Source of the DNA: an uncultured Clostridia bacterium
GTDB lineage: Bacteria > Bacillota > Clostridia > Christensenellales > Aristaeellaceae
DNA length: 42,158 nt
Direction of reading: 5' to 3'
NCBI GenBank assembly: GCA_947631405.1
Contig: CANRLC010000016.1
Coordinates: 1 to 42,158, forward strand
Below, one piece after another: positions 23,017 through 34,098 of the stretch. The notes under the pieces were generated by a model. It did not search any database. It was not told the origin of the DNA and saw nothing but the letters and a program-made list of their open reading frames with translations. The position numbers were made by a program, and so were the translations under genes. Numbering within the stretch: position 1 is the first letter of the stretch; every line of letters starts with the position of its first letter.

Positions 23017-23739
23017 TCAGCGCAGGATCTTGGAGAGGAACGCGCGGGTGCGCTCGTTCTCCGGATTGGTGAAGAAATGCTCCGGCGTGCCTTCTTCCAG
23101 GATGTGACCGCCGTCGCAGAAGACCACGCGGTCGGCGACCTCGCGGGCGAAGCCCATCTCGTGGGTGACCACGACCATGGTGATGTTGTCGTGCCCCAGC
23201 TCGACCATGATGTCGAGCACCTCCTGCACCATCTCGGGGTCGAGCGCGGAGGTCGGCTCGTCGAAGTAGATGATGGGGTTGCGCATCGTGAGCGCCCGCG
23301 CGATGGCGATGCGCTGCTGCTGGCCGCCGGAGAGCGTCGCCGGGCTGACCGTCGCCTTCTGCGCGAGGCCGACGCGCTTGAGGTTCGTCATCGCCAGCTC
23401 CTCGGCCTCGGCGCGCGACATCTTCTTGAGCTTGACCGGCGCGAGGGTGAGGTTTTCCATCACGCTCAGGTGCGGATAGAGGTTGAACTGCTGGAAGACC
23501 ATCGAGGAATACTGCCGGTTGAGGGCGGCGCGCGTCTTGTGGTTCATCGGGTGGCCGTCGATCGTGACCTCGCCGGAGGTGACCTCCTCCAGCCCGTTCA
23601 TGCAGCGGATGAGCGTGCTCTTGCCCGAGCCGCTCGGCCCGATGATGACCAGCTTCTCGCCGCGCGCGACGTGCAGGTCGATGCCCTTGAGAACCTCCAG
23701 TTGGCCGAAGCTCTTGTGGACGCCTACGAGATCGATCAA
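23017..23739 (-). CDS. Amino-acid ABC transporter ATPase
   Basis: This 240-residue ATPase has Walker [10 protein letters not shown], the Q-loop [16 protein letters not shown], signature [15 protein letters not shown], Walker [15 protein letters not shown] and the H-loop [13 protein letters not shown], all hallmarks of the polar amino-acid (GlnQ/HisP) subfamily. The protein starts at a TTG (23739) with GGAGGAAG at ideal spacing. No ATG is available near it, and the first strand [11 protein letters not shown] begins right after. It is the first gene of the four-gene transporter operon and powers the permease pair. Confidence 0.95.
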   Translation of the reverse strand: MIDLVGVHKSFGQLEVLKGIDLHVARGEKLVIIGPSGSGKSTLIRCMNGLEEVTSGEVTIDGHPMNHKTRAALNRQYSSMVFQQFNLYPHLSVMENLTLAPVKLKKMSRAEAEELAMTNLKRVGLAQKATVSPATLSGGQQQRIAIARALTMRNPIIYFDEPTSALDPEMVQEVLDIMVELGHDNITMVVVTHEMGFAREVADRVVFCDGGHILEEGTPEHFFTNPENERTRAFLSKILR

Positions 23740-23826
23740 TGTTCTTCCTCCCCGCGCGGCCGCGCAGCCGTGAAACTGGGCCGAATCAAATGCCCACAGC
23801 GCGGTCTCTTCCGCGTTGTAGGCAAT

Positions 23827-23855
23827 AGTATAGCACATCCATTTTTGATTTGCAA
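23827..23855 (-). promoter_or_regulatory. Promoter of the amino-acid ABC operon
   Basis: On the minus strand, TTGCAA (23855-23850) and TATACT (23832-23827) are 17 bp apart. The start should be near 23820, leaving an 80-nt leader to the TTG start codon. No riboswitch or T-box fold is recognisable in that leader. Confidence 0.75.
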
Positions 23856-24045
23856 GATTCTTTTTTCAAAAATTCAAATTTATCGGTCGATTCGTCACAT
23901 GAACCAAAATCCAAGCATTTTTCTTTTCGCATTCCTTCATCGATTGCGAGCAGCCCGGCGCTTTCGCGGCGACCGGCCGCCTTTTATGCAGAATCGGCGC
24001 GTTTTATGCGCATTTTATGCGTTTCTTATGCGTTTGCGCGCCGGT
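23856..24045. repeat. AT-rich spacer with four TTATGC-type direct repeats
   Basis: The 306-bp gene-free stretch from 23740 to 24045 holds the ABC promoter and leader on the left. On the right, just past the L,D-transpeptidase stop, TTTTATGC occurs at 23982-23989, 24002-24009 and 24013-24020, plus TTATGC at 24026-24031. I see no open frame, no convincing terminator for the transpeptidase and no RNA gene here. Confidence 0.5.
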
Positions 24046-25596
24046 TCACTGTCCGAACAGCGCCGCGATCTCCGGCGGGATGACCGCGCCGATCTGCTCG
24101 GCCTCGGCGACGTAGCGCTCGTAGAGCACCTCTTTGCGCTTGGGCGCGCCGCAGTACGGGCAGGGCGTCAGGCTGGAAAACGGCTCCTCGTCGAGCTGAC
24201 CGTAGGTGAAGTCGCCCGTGAGCGGCAGGAACTTGTCCTTGACGCCGGAGCAGTAGGCGTCGGTGTGGTAGTTGCTGCCGCCGTCGGGGTTGCGGTAGAG
24301 CGGCATGTCCGCGGCGGGCAGGTCGGGCGCGGGCAGGTCGCGGCCCTGATCGTCCCAGATGAAGACCTTCGTCTCCCCCTCGAGATGATTCCACAGCCAC
24401 GCCATGTTCTGCCCCTGCGCGTTCTTGCGCCGCTGGATGCGGATGCAGCCGTGGCTGGCCTTCTTGCCCAGCTCGTCCTCGAACTCGGCGTACATCTTGG
24501 TCGTGCCGTCCGCGCCGAAGCGGTAGGGCACCTCGTGCAGCAGCGTGCCGCCGTTGATGCGGATGGCGTAGTCGGCGCGCATCGTGCCGGAGACGAACAG
24601 GCCCACCTTGCTCACGGTGATGAACTCGCCCGCGGGCGTCTCGTTGTAGGGCTGCTCGTCGTTGTTGAGGCCCGTCGATACGTCCAGATCGCCGATGATC
24701 TGCCCGTCCTCAAAGATGTAGAGCTTCTGGCGCAGCTTGTCCACCAGCAGCGCGTAGCGGTCGCTCGGCGTCACGGTCTTGAGCAGGCTCTTTTTGACGT
24801 ACCCCTGAATCCGCTTGGCGTCGATGGACTCCATGAAGCTGTTCTCCGTCTTGGTGCCGTCGTTGGAGTAGGACTCGATGAGCACATAGCCGTCGCCGTC
24901 CGCGTCCTCCTCCAGCACATGCACGCCCTGACTCTGCCCGTGCAGCTCGCCCGCGGTGTTCTCCGCGTAGGGCTTGCGGTCGATGCCCGGCTGGTTCGTC
25001 GGGTAGACGTGCTCCGTCTGCCCCACGTCCAGCACCGTGATCGGCTGCATCATCAGCGCCCAGATCGCCCGCTGATGCTCGGGGTTGGATAGATCGTATG
25101 CGTCGGGATCCATGTCCCAGAAGCTGGTCGCCTGCGGCACGGCGGCGGGCGCGGCCTGCGCGACCTGTGCGTCCTGTGCGACAGGCTCGGCCTGTTGCGG
25201 CGCGGCGGCCTGTTCGGCCTGCGAAGCCTGCGTCGCCTCCACGAAGATCAGGCGCTGCTCGCTCTCCTCGCCCCAGTAATTTTGCAGGCGCAGCGCGAGC
25301 ATGTATTCCCCCGGCGCGACGGGGCTGCCGTCGGGCAGCAGCCCGTCCCACGAGACGACGCCGTCGCCCGCCTCCACCTGCACCGCGCCCAGATCGGCGA
25401 CGGCCTCGCCCGTCGCGGCGCTGAGCAGCTTCAGGGCGAGCGTGCCGCCCTCCGTCGCGGCGAAGGTAAAGCTCCAGCCGTCCTGCCCGACGGTGAGCGC
25501 CGCGTCGCTCGCGAACGCGCCGGTCAGTTCCGGCGCGGCCAGCGCCGCGCTGCACGCGAGCAGCAGCGCGATCGCGATGCCTGCAAATGCTTTCAT
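24046..25596 (-). CDS. Exported L,D-transpeptidase with FlgD-like N-domain and C-terminal YH-C/CxxC tail
   Basis: This 516-residue protein cross-links peptidoglycan stem peptides (3-3 linkages) or attaches proteins to them. A signal peptide (ends AALA-A, about residue 20) is followed by a FlgD-Ig-like domain (about 28-120, WDGLLPDGSPVAPGEYML). An Ala/Gln/Pro linker runs from about 122 to 156. The YkuD catalytic domain (about 300-420) has His382 and Cys384 in KKASHGCIRI. After it comes a short tail with Tyr443-His444, Cys449 and Cys479-x-x-Cys482. This resembles the small YHxxxC...PCxxC metal-binding module found at the ends of other secreted Bacillota proteins. CAGGAGAG precedes the ATG. It may be co-transcribed with the upstream PG-binding gene through a leaky hairpin. 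Confidence 0.9.
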   Translation of the reverse strand: MKAFAGIAIALLLACSAALAAPELTGAFASDAALTVGQDGWSFTFAATEGGTLALKLLSAATGEAVADLGAVQVEAGDGVVSWDGLLPDGSPVAPGEYMLALRLQNYWGEESEQRLIFVEATQASQAEQAAAPQQAEPVAQDAQVAQAAPAAVPQATSFWDMDPDAYDLSNPEHQRAIWALMMQPITVLDVGQTEHVYPTNQPGIDRKPYAENTAGELHGQSQGVHVLEEDADGDGYVLIESYSNDGTKTENSFMESIDAKRIQGYVKKSLLKTVTPSDRYALLVDKLRQKLYIFEDGQIIGDLDVSTGLNNDEQPYNETPAGEFITVSKVGLFVSGTMRADYAIRINGGTLLHEVPYRFGADGTTKMYAEFEDELGKKASHGCIRIQRRKNAQGQNMAWLWNHLEGETKVFIWDDQGRDLPAPDLPAADMPLYRNPDGGSNYHTDAYCSGVKDKFLPLTGDFTYGQLDEEPFSSLTPCPYCGAPKRKEVLYERYVAEAEQIGAVIPPEIAALFGQ

Positions 25597-25628
25597 GCTC
25601 TCTCCTGTGATTCGCTTGTCGTCAAAGA

Positions 25629-25678
25629 AAAGGATTCTCCCCGCGCGCCGTCCGCGCCCGTCTTTCGGAGAATCCTTT
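25629..25678 (-). terminator. Stem-loop between the PG-binding and L,D-transpeptidase genes
   Basis: On the minus strand, AAAGGATTCTCC (25678-25667) pairs perfectly with GGAGAATCCTTT (25640-25629) and is followed by TCTTTG. The 26-nt loop is GC-rich. It lies 24 bp past the PG-binding gene stop. Since no promoter is visible between it and the transpeptidase start, it may be an attenuator rather than a full stop. Confidence 0.65.
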
Positions 25679-25701
25679 GTAGTCGCGCGTCTGTCGGCCC
25701 G

Positions 25702-26415
25702 TTAGCCCGGCAGATCGAGGATGTCGCCCGGCGCGACCGTCGTCTCGGGCGCGGGCGTCACGTTCGTCTGGCGGTACAGCTCCTCGAGCGTCTTGCGCCC
25801 GGCGATGCCGTCCACATCCAGCCCGTTGAGCTGCTGGAAGCTCTTGACCGCCGTCTCGGTGCCGGTGCCGAAGTTGCCGTCCTGCGCGCCGCTCAGAAGG
25901 CCCAGCTGCGCCAGCGCGCGCTGGAGCGTCTCGACGTCGCGGCCCTGCGATCCCTTGCGCAGCGTGGTGTAGGTGACCTCCGCCGTCGGCCCGGGCGTGG
26001 GCGTGATCTCGAGATCCGGCGTGTTCGTCGGCGCGAGGGTGACCTGCGGCTCCGGCGTCGCGCCGAAGACCTGGAAGCTGCCGGAGGGCGTGTTTTCCAC
26101 AGCGGGCTGCGGCGTGGCGACGCTGCCCGGCGATCCGGCGCTGAACATCGAGCGGACGATCATCGCGATGATGACCACGAGGATGATCATCAGCCCGAAG
26201 GCGATGATCATCGGCGTGCGATCCGCGCTGCGGCGGGAGCCGCGGCTGCCCTTGGTGTACGCGGGCTTCTTGGCGCGCGGGCGCGGCGCGCTCTCGCCGG
26301 CCTGCGCGGCGTCGCCCTTGGCGGGAGACGGTTTCACGCCGGCCAGATTGGAGTAACACAGCGGGCAGATGTTCGAGCCGTCCGGGATCTTGTTATGGCA
26401 GTGGGGACAAAACAT
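25702..26415 (-). CDS. Zinc-ribbon membrane protein with extracellular peptidoglycan-binding domain
   Basis: This 237-residue protein begins with a zinc ribbon (Cys3, Cys6, Cys17, Cys20) and a basic cytosolic linker. One transmembrane helix spans about 68-92, and a Pro/Thr-rich spacer follows. A PG_binding_1 domain covers about 150-215 (LRKGSQGRDVETLQRALAQLG, then GNFGTGTETAVKSFQQLNGL and VDGIAGRKTLEELY). The topology is N-in, C-out, placing the PG-binding module in the wall. GGAGGG precedes the ATG. With the neighbouring L,D-transpeptidase it is probably part of wall remodelling, possibly spore-related; that is inference. Confidence 0.9.
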   Translation of the reverse strand: MFCPHCHNKIPDGSNICPLCYSNLAGVKPSPAKGDAAQAGESAPRPRAKKPAYTKGSRGSRRSADRTPMIIAFGLMIILVVIIAMIVRSMFSAGSPGSVATPQPAVENTPSGSFQVFGATPEPQVTLAPTNTPDLEITPTPGPTAEVTYTTLRKGSQGRDVETLQRALAQLGLLSGAQDGNFGTGTETAVKSFQQLNGLDVDGIAGRKTLEELYRQTNVTPAPETTVAPGDILDLPG

Positions 26416-26449
26416 GCGTTTCCCTCCTTCATGCATCCTGCTTGTGCAT

Positions 26450-26479
26450 AGTATAAACCAGATGAAAACCATATTTCAA
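26450..26479 (-). promoter_or_regulatory. Promoter of the zinc-ribbon/PG-binding gene
   Basis: On the minus strand, TTGAAA (26479-26474) and TATACT (26455-26450) are separated by 18 bp. The expected start is about 26443, 28 nt before the ATG. It lies in an AT-rich gap after the GT-C-like cluster. Confidence 0.7.
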
Positions 26480-26557
26480 GTTTTTTGTAAAATTCCATCG
26501 CTTTTCCGCCAAAACGGCGCGATGCGTCCCTATAATCTATGCGTATGCGCGCGCGTT

Positions 26558-28189
26558 TCATGCCTGCGGCGGCTCGCCCTGCGCCGCGGGCGCGGCGTCC
26601 ATCTCCTCAAAGAAGCGGCGCTGCGACTCGATCTCGTAGAGCGAAAGGCCCTTTTGCAGCGGCGTCTCCTCCGCCCCGCAGCGCGAAAGGAAGTCCGCCG
26701 CCTGCTCCGCCTCCTCCCGCGTGAGCAGCAGGAACACGCGCTCCTGCGGGCGGGACATCGAGGCGTCGCGCACATCCTCCAGCCAGACGTCGGGCCTCGG
26801 CGTGCCATCCTCCAGAGACACCGCCACGACCTCCACCTGCCCGTTCGTCAGCTCGGTCATCACGTTCGCGTTCCAGAAGGTCGCGTAGCCCAGCGTCATG
26901 CCGCTCTCCTCCAGCGCGCGCGCGTTGTCAAAATCCGCCTGCGCGCGCTCCGGCGAGGCCATCGAGTCCCGCGTCTGCACGAAGGTCAGCCCCAGCGTCA
27001 GGCAGGCGAAGAGCGCCAGCGACGCGCGGCGCAGCGCGGGGTTGCGCTCCAGCGTCAGCGCCAGCGCCAGCGCGGGCGCGCCCAGCGTGACGACCGGCAG
27101 CCAGTAGCGGTTGAGGAACAGATTTTCCAGAAACACGAAGGACAGAAGCGTGAGCGCGCCTGCGGCCAGCGCGCAAAGGAGCGCGCCCCGCTCGCCCGCT
27201 CGCTCCTCCTCCCGCGCGCGCAGGCTCGCGCGCACGAAGAGCAGCGCGGCAAGCGGCGGCAGCGCCGTCGTCGCGAAGGCGAGCAGCCCGCTCGCGCTCA
27301 GCAGCGTGCGGCCCTCCGCGTAGCCGCACACGCGCAGCAGCCACGCCAGCGCGTGCGACGCGAGCGCCGGGAGATCCGCGGCGGTGACGCTCGCAAGCCG
27401 CTGCCCGCCGTAGCCGCCGTTGCCGCCGAGCAGCAGCGCCGCCGTCAGCCGACGCCCCGCGATCAGACCGGCCGCGCCGCACGCGAGCGCCAGCAGCGCG
27501 AGCAGCGCGCGGCGCGCGTCCTCCCCGGTGCGGGATAGCGCCTGCCGCGCGCGCGCCGGGAACAGATACGCCCACGCGCCCGCCGCCGCCACGGGCAGCA
27601 CCGCGCAGAGCATGTAGCGCACCGACTGCGCGCCGAGCGCGGCGCTCGCCGCCAGCAGCAGGGCCGCGCGCGCGCGGCCGCCCTTGCGCAGCGCGCCCGC
27701 GTACAGGCCGACGAAGAGATTGGTCAGCACGGCGTGCGGCACATAGTACGCGCCGATGGTCAGCATCTGCGCGGTCACCGCGGAGCAGGGGCAGAGCGTC
27801 AGCCCGGCAAAGAGCAGCGCGTAGCGCCTGCGCGCGCCCATCATGCGCGCGCCCGCGTAGCACGAGAATGACAGCAGCGCCGAGAGGATCAGCCCGCCCA
27901 GCGTGCGCACGAGCCGCCAGTCGTTCGGAAAGAGCGCCATCAGCGGCGTGTAGACAAGCTGCGTGCCCAGCAGGCGCACCTCGGTGGAATAGCGCCACGT
28001 CGTGGAGACGAGCGCGCCCTGCCGCGCCAGATGCTGCGCCAGAGACAGCTCGGAGGCCATGTCCGAATCGAGGAACGTGCCGTAGCCCGCGATCAGGTAG
28101 CGCGCCGTCAGCAGGACGCACGCGCAGAATATGGCCCCGCACAGCAGCGCGCCCGCGCCGGGCGCGCGATGCTCGCGTCTTTTTTGCAC
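26558..28189 (-). CDS. GT-C-like polytopic membrane protein, paralogue A
   Basis: This 543-residue integral membrane protein has about ten or more hydrophobic segments and a soluble C-terminal region. The first extracytoplasmic loop carries FLDSDMASELSLAQ, a D-x-D placed where GT-C glycosyltransferases hold their catalytic acids. It is followed by STEVRLLGTQLVYTPLMALFPNDWRLVRTLG. The C-terminal part has GYATFWNANVMTELTNGQVEVVAV, shared with the next two genes. Transfer of sugars from a lipid-linked donor is therefore plausible but unproven. The start is a GTG at 28189 (QKRREHRAPGAG) with AGGAGGG ahead of it; the next paralogue begins with the same residues at its GTG. It is the last gene of a three-gene operon. 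Confidence 0.8.
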   Translation of the reverse strand: MQKRREHRAPGAGALLCGAIFCACVLLTARYLIAGYGTFLDSDMASELSLAQHLARQGALVSTTWRYSTEVRLLGTQLVYTPLMALFPNDWRLVRTLGGLILSALLSFSCYAGARMMGARRRYALLFAGLTLCPCSAVTAQMLTIGAYYVPHAVLTNLFVGLYAGALRKGGRARAALLLAASAALGAQSVRYMLCAVLPVAAAGAWAYLFPARARQALSRTGEDARRALLALLALACGAAGLIAGRRLTAALLLGGNGGYGGQRLASVTAADLPALASHALAWLLRVCGYAEGRTLLSASGLLAFATTALPPLAALLFVRASLRAREEERAGERGALLCALAAGALTLLSFVFLENLFLNRYWLPVVTLGAPALALALTLERNPALRRASLALFACLTLGLTFVQTRDSMASPERAQADFDNARALEESGMTLGYATFWNANVMTELTNGQVEVVAVSLEDGTPRPDVWLEDVRDASMSRPQERVFLLLTREEAEQAADFLSRCGAEETPLQKGLSLYEIESQRRFFEEMDAAPAAQGEPPQA

Positions 28190-28225
28190 GGCCCCTTCCC
28201 TCCTTTTTCTTTTCATCCGCCGCCG

Positions 28226-29843
28226 TCAGCCCTCGCCGCCGGAAGGCTCCATCGCCTCGAAGAACGCGCGCTGCGACGGGATGAGATACAGGTCGATATA
28301 GCCCTCCAGCGCCACGCGCTGCGCGCCCGCGCGCGCGAGGAAGCCGTCCATGCCGTCGCTCTCCCATGTGCCCAGCAGCAGGAAGACCGGCTCGTCGGGG
28401 CGGTCGAGCAGGAAGTCTTCTTCCGCCTCCAGCCAGCGGTACGGCTCCAGCGTGGTCTCGCCGTCCCGCACCGTCTTGGCGACGGAGACCACGTCGATCT
28501 CCCCGTTTGACAGCTCCGTGACGATGTTGGCGTTCCAGAAGGTCGCGTAGCCCTTGTCAAGCCCTCTCTCGCGGATCGCGTCGATCGCGACCCCGCGCAT
28601 GTCCCGCTCGACCTCCGGGTTTTTCATCGCGTAGCGGACGCACGACAGGCTGGTCAGCAGGCAGGAGGCGGCAAAGAGCAGCGCCGCCATCCTGCGCAGC
28701 GGGACGTTGTCCTCCGCGCTCAGGCAGGCGAAGATCACCGGGACGCCCAGAGCGGTCACGCTGATCCAGTAGCGGTCGAAGTACAGCGCGCTGAGCAGCA
28801 CGAACGCCGCCAGCGACAGCGCGCCGGAAAAGACGAGCATCAGCGCGCCGAAGCGCAGCGTCCTGTCGCCGCGCCGCAGCGCGCGTGCGAGCAGCGGCGC
28901 CCCGGCAAAGAGCGAGAGCAGCACCAGCGCGTTGACGATTCCCTGTCCGCCGAACAGCGGCACGCCGCCCTCAAAGCCCGCCACGCCCAGCAGACCCGAC
29001 AGCGCGCTTTGCAGCACGCCGAACATGTCCTTCGCGCCCCAGTCGGCGTAGGCGACGCCGCCGTAATAGTCAAAGGAACCGTGCAGCACGCGGGAGAGCA
29101 GCTTGTCGGCGATCAGATAGCCCGCCGCGCATGCGGCGAGCGCGGCGAGCGCCATGCGCAGGTCGCGCGCGTCCTCGCGCCGGTCAAGGGTTTTTTCCCC
29201 CCCCGCCATTCGGGAACACGAACGCCCACAGCGCCGCCGCCGCGAGCGGCATACCCACGGTGACCACATAGCGCACCGATCCCATGCACGCCGCGAGCAG
29301 CAGCAGGCCCAGCCCCAGCGCGCGCATGCGCCCGCGCCCTCGCAGCCAGCGCGCGTATAGCCCCGCCGCCAACATCGGGAACAGCGCGTGCGGCACATAG
29401 CAGCAGCCGACGATCACGAACTCCGCGTAGACCGGGGAGCCGACGCACATCGTCAGCGCGGCGGAGAGCGCCGCGTAACGCCTGCGCGCGCCGAAGCTGC
29501 GCGCACACCAGTACGACGCCGCGCCCAGCAGCGCGACCAGAATGCCGCTGCCCAGCGTGCGCACGAGCCGCCAGTCATGCGGGAAGAGCGCCATCAGCGG
29601 CGTGTAGACGAGCTGCGTGCCCAACAGGCGCAGCTCGGTCGAGTGATACCACGTTCGGGAGACCGGCACCCCGCGGTCGAGCAGGTGCCTGCAAAACGTC
29701 AATTCCGACGCCATGTCCGAATCGAGGATAGCGCCGTAGCCCGCGATCAGAAAAAACGCCGTCAGCGCGGCGCTCGCAAGCAGCGCCGCAGCGCACAGCA
29801 GCGCGCCCGCGCTGCGCGCGCGATGTTCGCGTCTCTTTTGCAC
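28226..29843 (-). pseudogene. GT-C-like polytopic membrane protein, paralogue B, frameshifted at a G8A6 tract
   Basis: From the GTG at 29843 (AGGAGGG 6 nt upstream) the frame encodes QKRREHRARSAG, LDSDMASELTFCRHLLDRG and several helices, closely matching paralogue A. After FPNGGGGKNP it stops at 29184. One frame over, the sequence continues EKTLDRREDARDLRMALAALAAC through GYATFWNANIVTELSNGEIDVVSV to a stop at 28226. The switch falls in eight Gs followed by six As (29204-29191, minus strand). Removing one base restores a protein of about 538 residues that aligns throughout with paralogue A. This may be a true mutation, a phase-variable tract, slippage-tolerant expression or a sequencing error. 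Both halves keep conserved family residues, arguing that any loss is recent. Confidence 0.75.
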
Positions 29844-29867
29844 GGTCATCCCTCCTCGCTTTTCGCG

Positions 29868-31811
29868 TCAGTCGTCCGCGCGGGAAAGGCGCGCGTCCGT
29901 CAGGCACAGATCGCTCGCCGACCCGGCGCGGATCTGCAGCATGAAGTATTTGTCATCCTGCGGCAGCGTAAAGCGCAGCGCGTTTTCGCCCTCGGCAAGC
30001 GGCTGCTCGGCGATCACCGCAAAATCCCTGCCCGCGTAGGCCAACGCGACGCTATCCGGCGCGGGCGTTCCCTCGCAGGTAAACGTCCATTCGTATGCGC
30101 CCGCCTCGCGGTAGCGCGGCGGCATGCGCAGCCGCCCCTGTGCGCCGAGCGTCACGGCCCATTTTCCGTCCCCGCTCCACGCCGCGCCGTCGCCCGGCTC
30201 GATCGTCGCGCTGCCCAGCAGCACGAAGTTCACAAGCGCCTGAGAGGAATCAAACCCGTAGGCGATGTACGCGTCGTTTTCAAAGATGCGCGGCGCGCCC
30301 GCTAGGGCGAGCCAGTCCGAAAGCTGCGCCGCCTCCTCATGCGTCAGCACGAGGAAGGTCGGCCCCTCGCACGCGTCCAGCGCCGAGGCGTCGCTCGGCT
30401 CCAGCCAGCGGATGAACGTCGGCGCGCAGGCGGTCAGCGCGCCCTCCTCCGTTTCCACGGGCACAACGCCCGTGAACGTGAGCGCGCCCTGCGTGCGCTC
30501 CTGCATCACGCGCACGTTCCAGAACGTCCCGTAGCCGTGCGTATAGCCCTGCGCGAGCAGCGCCTGCGTCGCCTCGGTCATCTCGGCGTCCCGCGCGGCG
30601 GCCTCCCGCTCGCTCTCGCGCGTCTGGGATAGCAGCAGCGCGCCCGAGAGCGCGATCCCCGCGCACAGCGTCACCAGGAACGCGGCGCGCAGCCGCGCGT
30701 TGCGCTCCCCCGCGAGCACGAGCGGCAGCACGGGTACGAAGAAGATCACCGCCACGACCAGATAGCGGTTGAGGTACGTCCCCTCGACGCACGCGAAGCA
30801 GAACAGGTTGACCGCGAACGCCGCGAGCGCGTAGAGCGGCAGCGCGCGGCGCTCGGGCGTCTCGCTTTCGCCCCGGCGCAGCGCGCGCACGAGCAGCGCC
30901 GCACCGAAAAAGAGCGTCCCCGCCACGCACAGATTGACGATTCCCGCCGCGGAGACGAGCGTCGCGCCGCCGCGCCAGCCCATCAGCTTGAGCAGGTCGG
31001 CAAACACCGTGCAGACCCGCTTCACCATCTCCACGCCGTCCAAGGGGACGAAGGCGAAGCTGTCCGCCGCGCCCACGCCGCTCATGAAGAGGCGCGGCAG
31101 CGCGATCTGCGCGGCGAGATAGCCCGCGCCGCAGAAGATGACGCCGATCGCCGTCACGCCCAGAAAGCGCGCGCGGCGGGGCAGCGCCTCGCGGCGGGCG
31201 AAGATCGCGTCCAGCAGCGCCACCGCGAGCATCGGGCAGACGAAGCAGAGCACATAGCGCACCGAGAGGAAGCCCTCCAGCAGGCAGAGCGCGTAAAACG
31301 CGGCGCGCGCGCCCCGGCGCGGCTCCATCGCGCGCAGCCACAGCGCCGCGAGCAGGTAGCCAAACGTATAGTGGACGATGTAATATCCCGCCACCGTGAC
31401 GCTGCTGGCGTAGAGCACGCTGGCCGTCGCCGGGAGCAGCGCCGCCGCGCACAGGCTCGCGGGCCACGGCAGGCGCAGCGCCCGGCGGCAGAGCAGCACC
31501 AGCGACGCCATGCCCAGCAGCAGGCCCAGCGTGTTGCCGATGATGCGCGCCGCCTCAAAGCTCGCGCCCGCGAGGAAGGCGAGCGCGTAGAGCAGGTTCA
31601 TGTGCAGCAGGTGGATCTCGGTCGAATAGATCCAGTCCGTCGCGATCGGGGCGAGCAGGTCGGCCTGCCGCCGGGCGAGGATGGTCTCCGACGCCATGTC
31701 GGCGTTCAGATAGGTCAAGTATCCCTCGCGCTGCAGCACGACGGACGTACACAGCGTCGCCGCACACAGCAAAAGCGAAAGCAGCACCTTCGCCGCGCCC
31801 TTTCCGCGCAT
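29868..31811 (-). CDS. GT-C-like polytopic membrane protein, paralogue C with extra C-terminal domain
   Basis: This 647-residue member of the same family is the first gene of the operon. It has [20 protein letters not shown] in the position of the DSDMASE loop of the other copies (Asn-Ala-Asp, so the first Asp of D-x-D is replaced by Asn). Later come [19 protein letters not shown] and, in the soluble part, [17 protein letters not shown]. Beyond the common length it carries about 100 residues of a beta-rich domain (about 545-647), absent from paralogues A and B. The ATG at 31811 is chosen because AAGGGAGG is 7 nt upstream; an ATG at 31832 has none. A consensus promoter lies 45 bp upstream. Confidence 0.8.
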   Translation of the reverse strand: MRGKGAAKVLLSLLLCAATLCTSVVLQREGYLTYLNADMASETILARRQADLLAPIATDWIYSTEIHLLHMNLLYALAFLAGASFEAARIIGNTLGLLLGMASLVLLCRRALRLPWPASLCAAALLPATASVLYASSVTVAGYYIVHYTFGYLLAALWLRAMEPRRGARAAFYALCLLEGFLSVRYVLCFVCPMLAVALLDAIFARREALPRRARFLGVTAIGVIFCGAGYLAAQIALPRLFMSGVGAADSFAFVPLDGVEMVKRVCTVFADLLKLMGWRGGATLVSAAGIVNLCVAGTLFFGAALLVRALRRGESETPERRALPLYALAAFAVNLFCFACVEGTYLNRYLVVAVIFFVPVLPLVLAGERNARLRAAFLVTLCAGIALSGALLLSQTRESEREAAARDAEMTEATQALLAQGYTHGYGTFWNVRVMQERTQGALTFTGVVPVETEEGALTACAPTFIRWLEPSDASALDACEGPTFLVLTHEEAAQLSDWLALAGAPRIFENDAYIAYGFDSSQALVNFVLLGSATIEPGDGAAWSGDGKWAVTLGAQGRLRMPPRYREAGAYEWTFTCEGTPAPDSVALAYAGRDFAVIAEQPLAEGENALRFTLPQDDKYFMLQIRAGSASDLCLTDARLSRADD

Positions 31812-31855
31812 CCGTCCGCCTCCCTTCGCCATGGGCTGAAGTTCGTTATTGGTCT

Positions 31856-31884
31856 ATTATATCATCGCCGATATGCGCTGTCAA
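31856..31884 (-). promoter_or_regulatory. Consensus promoter of the GT-C-like operon
   Basis: On the minus strand, TTGACA (31884-31879), 17 bp, TATAAT (31861-31856) is a perfect sigma-A consensus. It is divergent from the uvrB promoter, whose -35 lies about 30 bp away. No operator is evident. Confidence 0.88.
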
Positions 31885-31908
31885 ACCGGCGCGCGGCGCT
31901 CAAAAAAA

Positions 31909-31943
31909 GAACACTTGTTCCCATCCGAGATCTGTGCTATAAT
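31909..31943 (+). promoter_or_regulatory. SOS-type LexA box and promoter of uvrB
   Basis: GAAC-ACTT-GTTC (31909-31920) matches the Gram-positive LexA/DinR core GAACNNNNGTTC. It overlaps the -35 hexamer TTGTTC (31915-31920), which is 17 bp from a perfect TATAAT (31938-31943). LexA bound here would occlude the -35. The leader to the uvrB ATG is about 90 nt. I found no similar box in the gap upstream of uvrA. Confidence 0.85.
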
Positions 31944-32039
31944 GGACGGCGTCCCGGCCTGAAAGGGAAAACGCCCTTTCATGTCGAACAGATTCCGCCC
32001 ACACAAACCGCCCGCACGCGGACGCCCAAGGAGGAAACG

Positions 32040-34094
<2,055 letters not shown>

Positions 34095-34098
34095 CGCC

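Noticed and set aside
23740-23820. Riboswitch or T-box in the leader of the amino-acid ABC operon
   Set aside because: The 80-nt leader is too short and lacks a T-box consensus or recognisable aptamer core.
23982-24031. CRISPR-like repeats
   Set aside because: The repeats are only 6-8 bp with irregular spacers of a few bases; no array architecture and no cas genes in the window.
29184-29843. Paralogue B N-terminal half as a complete short gene
   Set aside because: Its C-terminus ends abruptly in the homopolymer tract, while the continuing sequence in the next frame aligns with paralogue A. It is a frameshift, not a natural end.
31371-32039. N-terminal extension of UvrB by over 200 residues
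   Set aside because: The extension runs through the opposing membrane-protein gene and the uvrB promoter and SOS box. The ATG at 32040 has a perfect ribosome binding site and matches the family's N-terminus.
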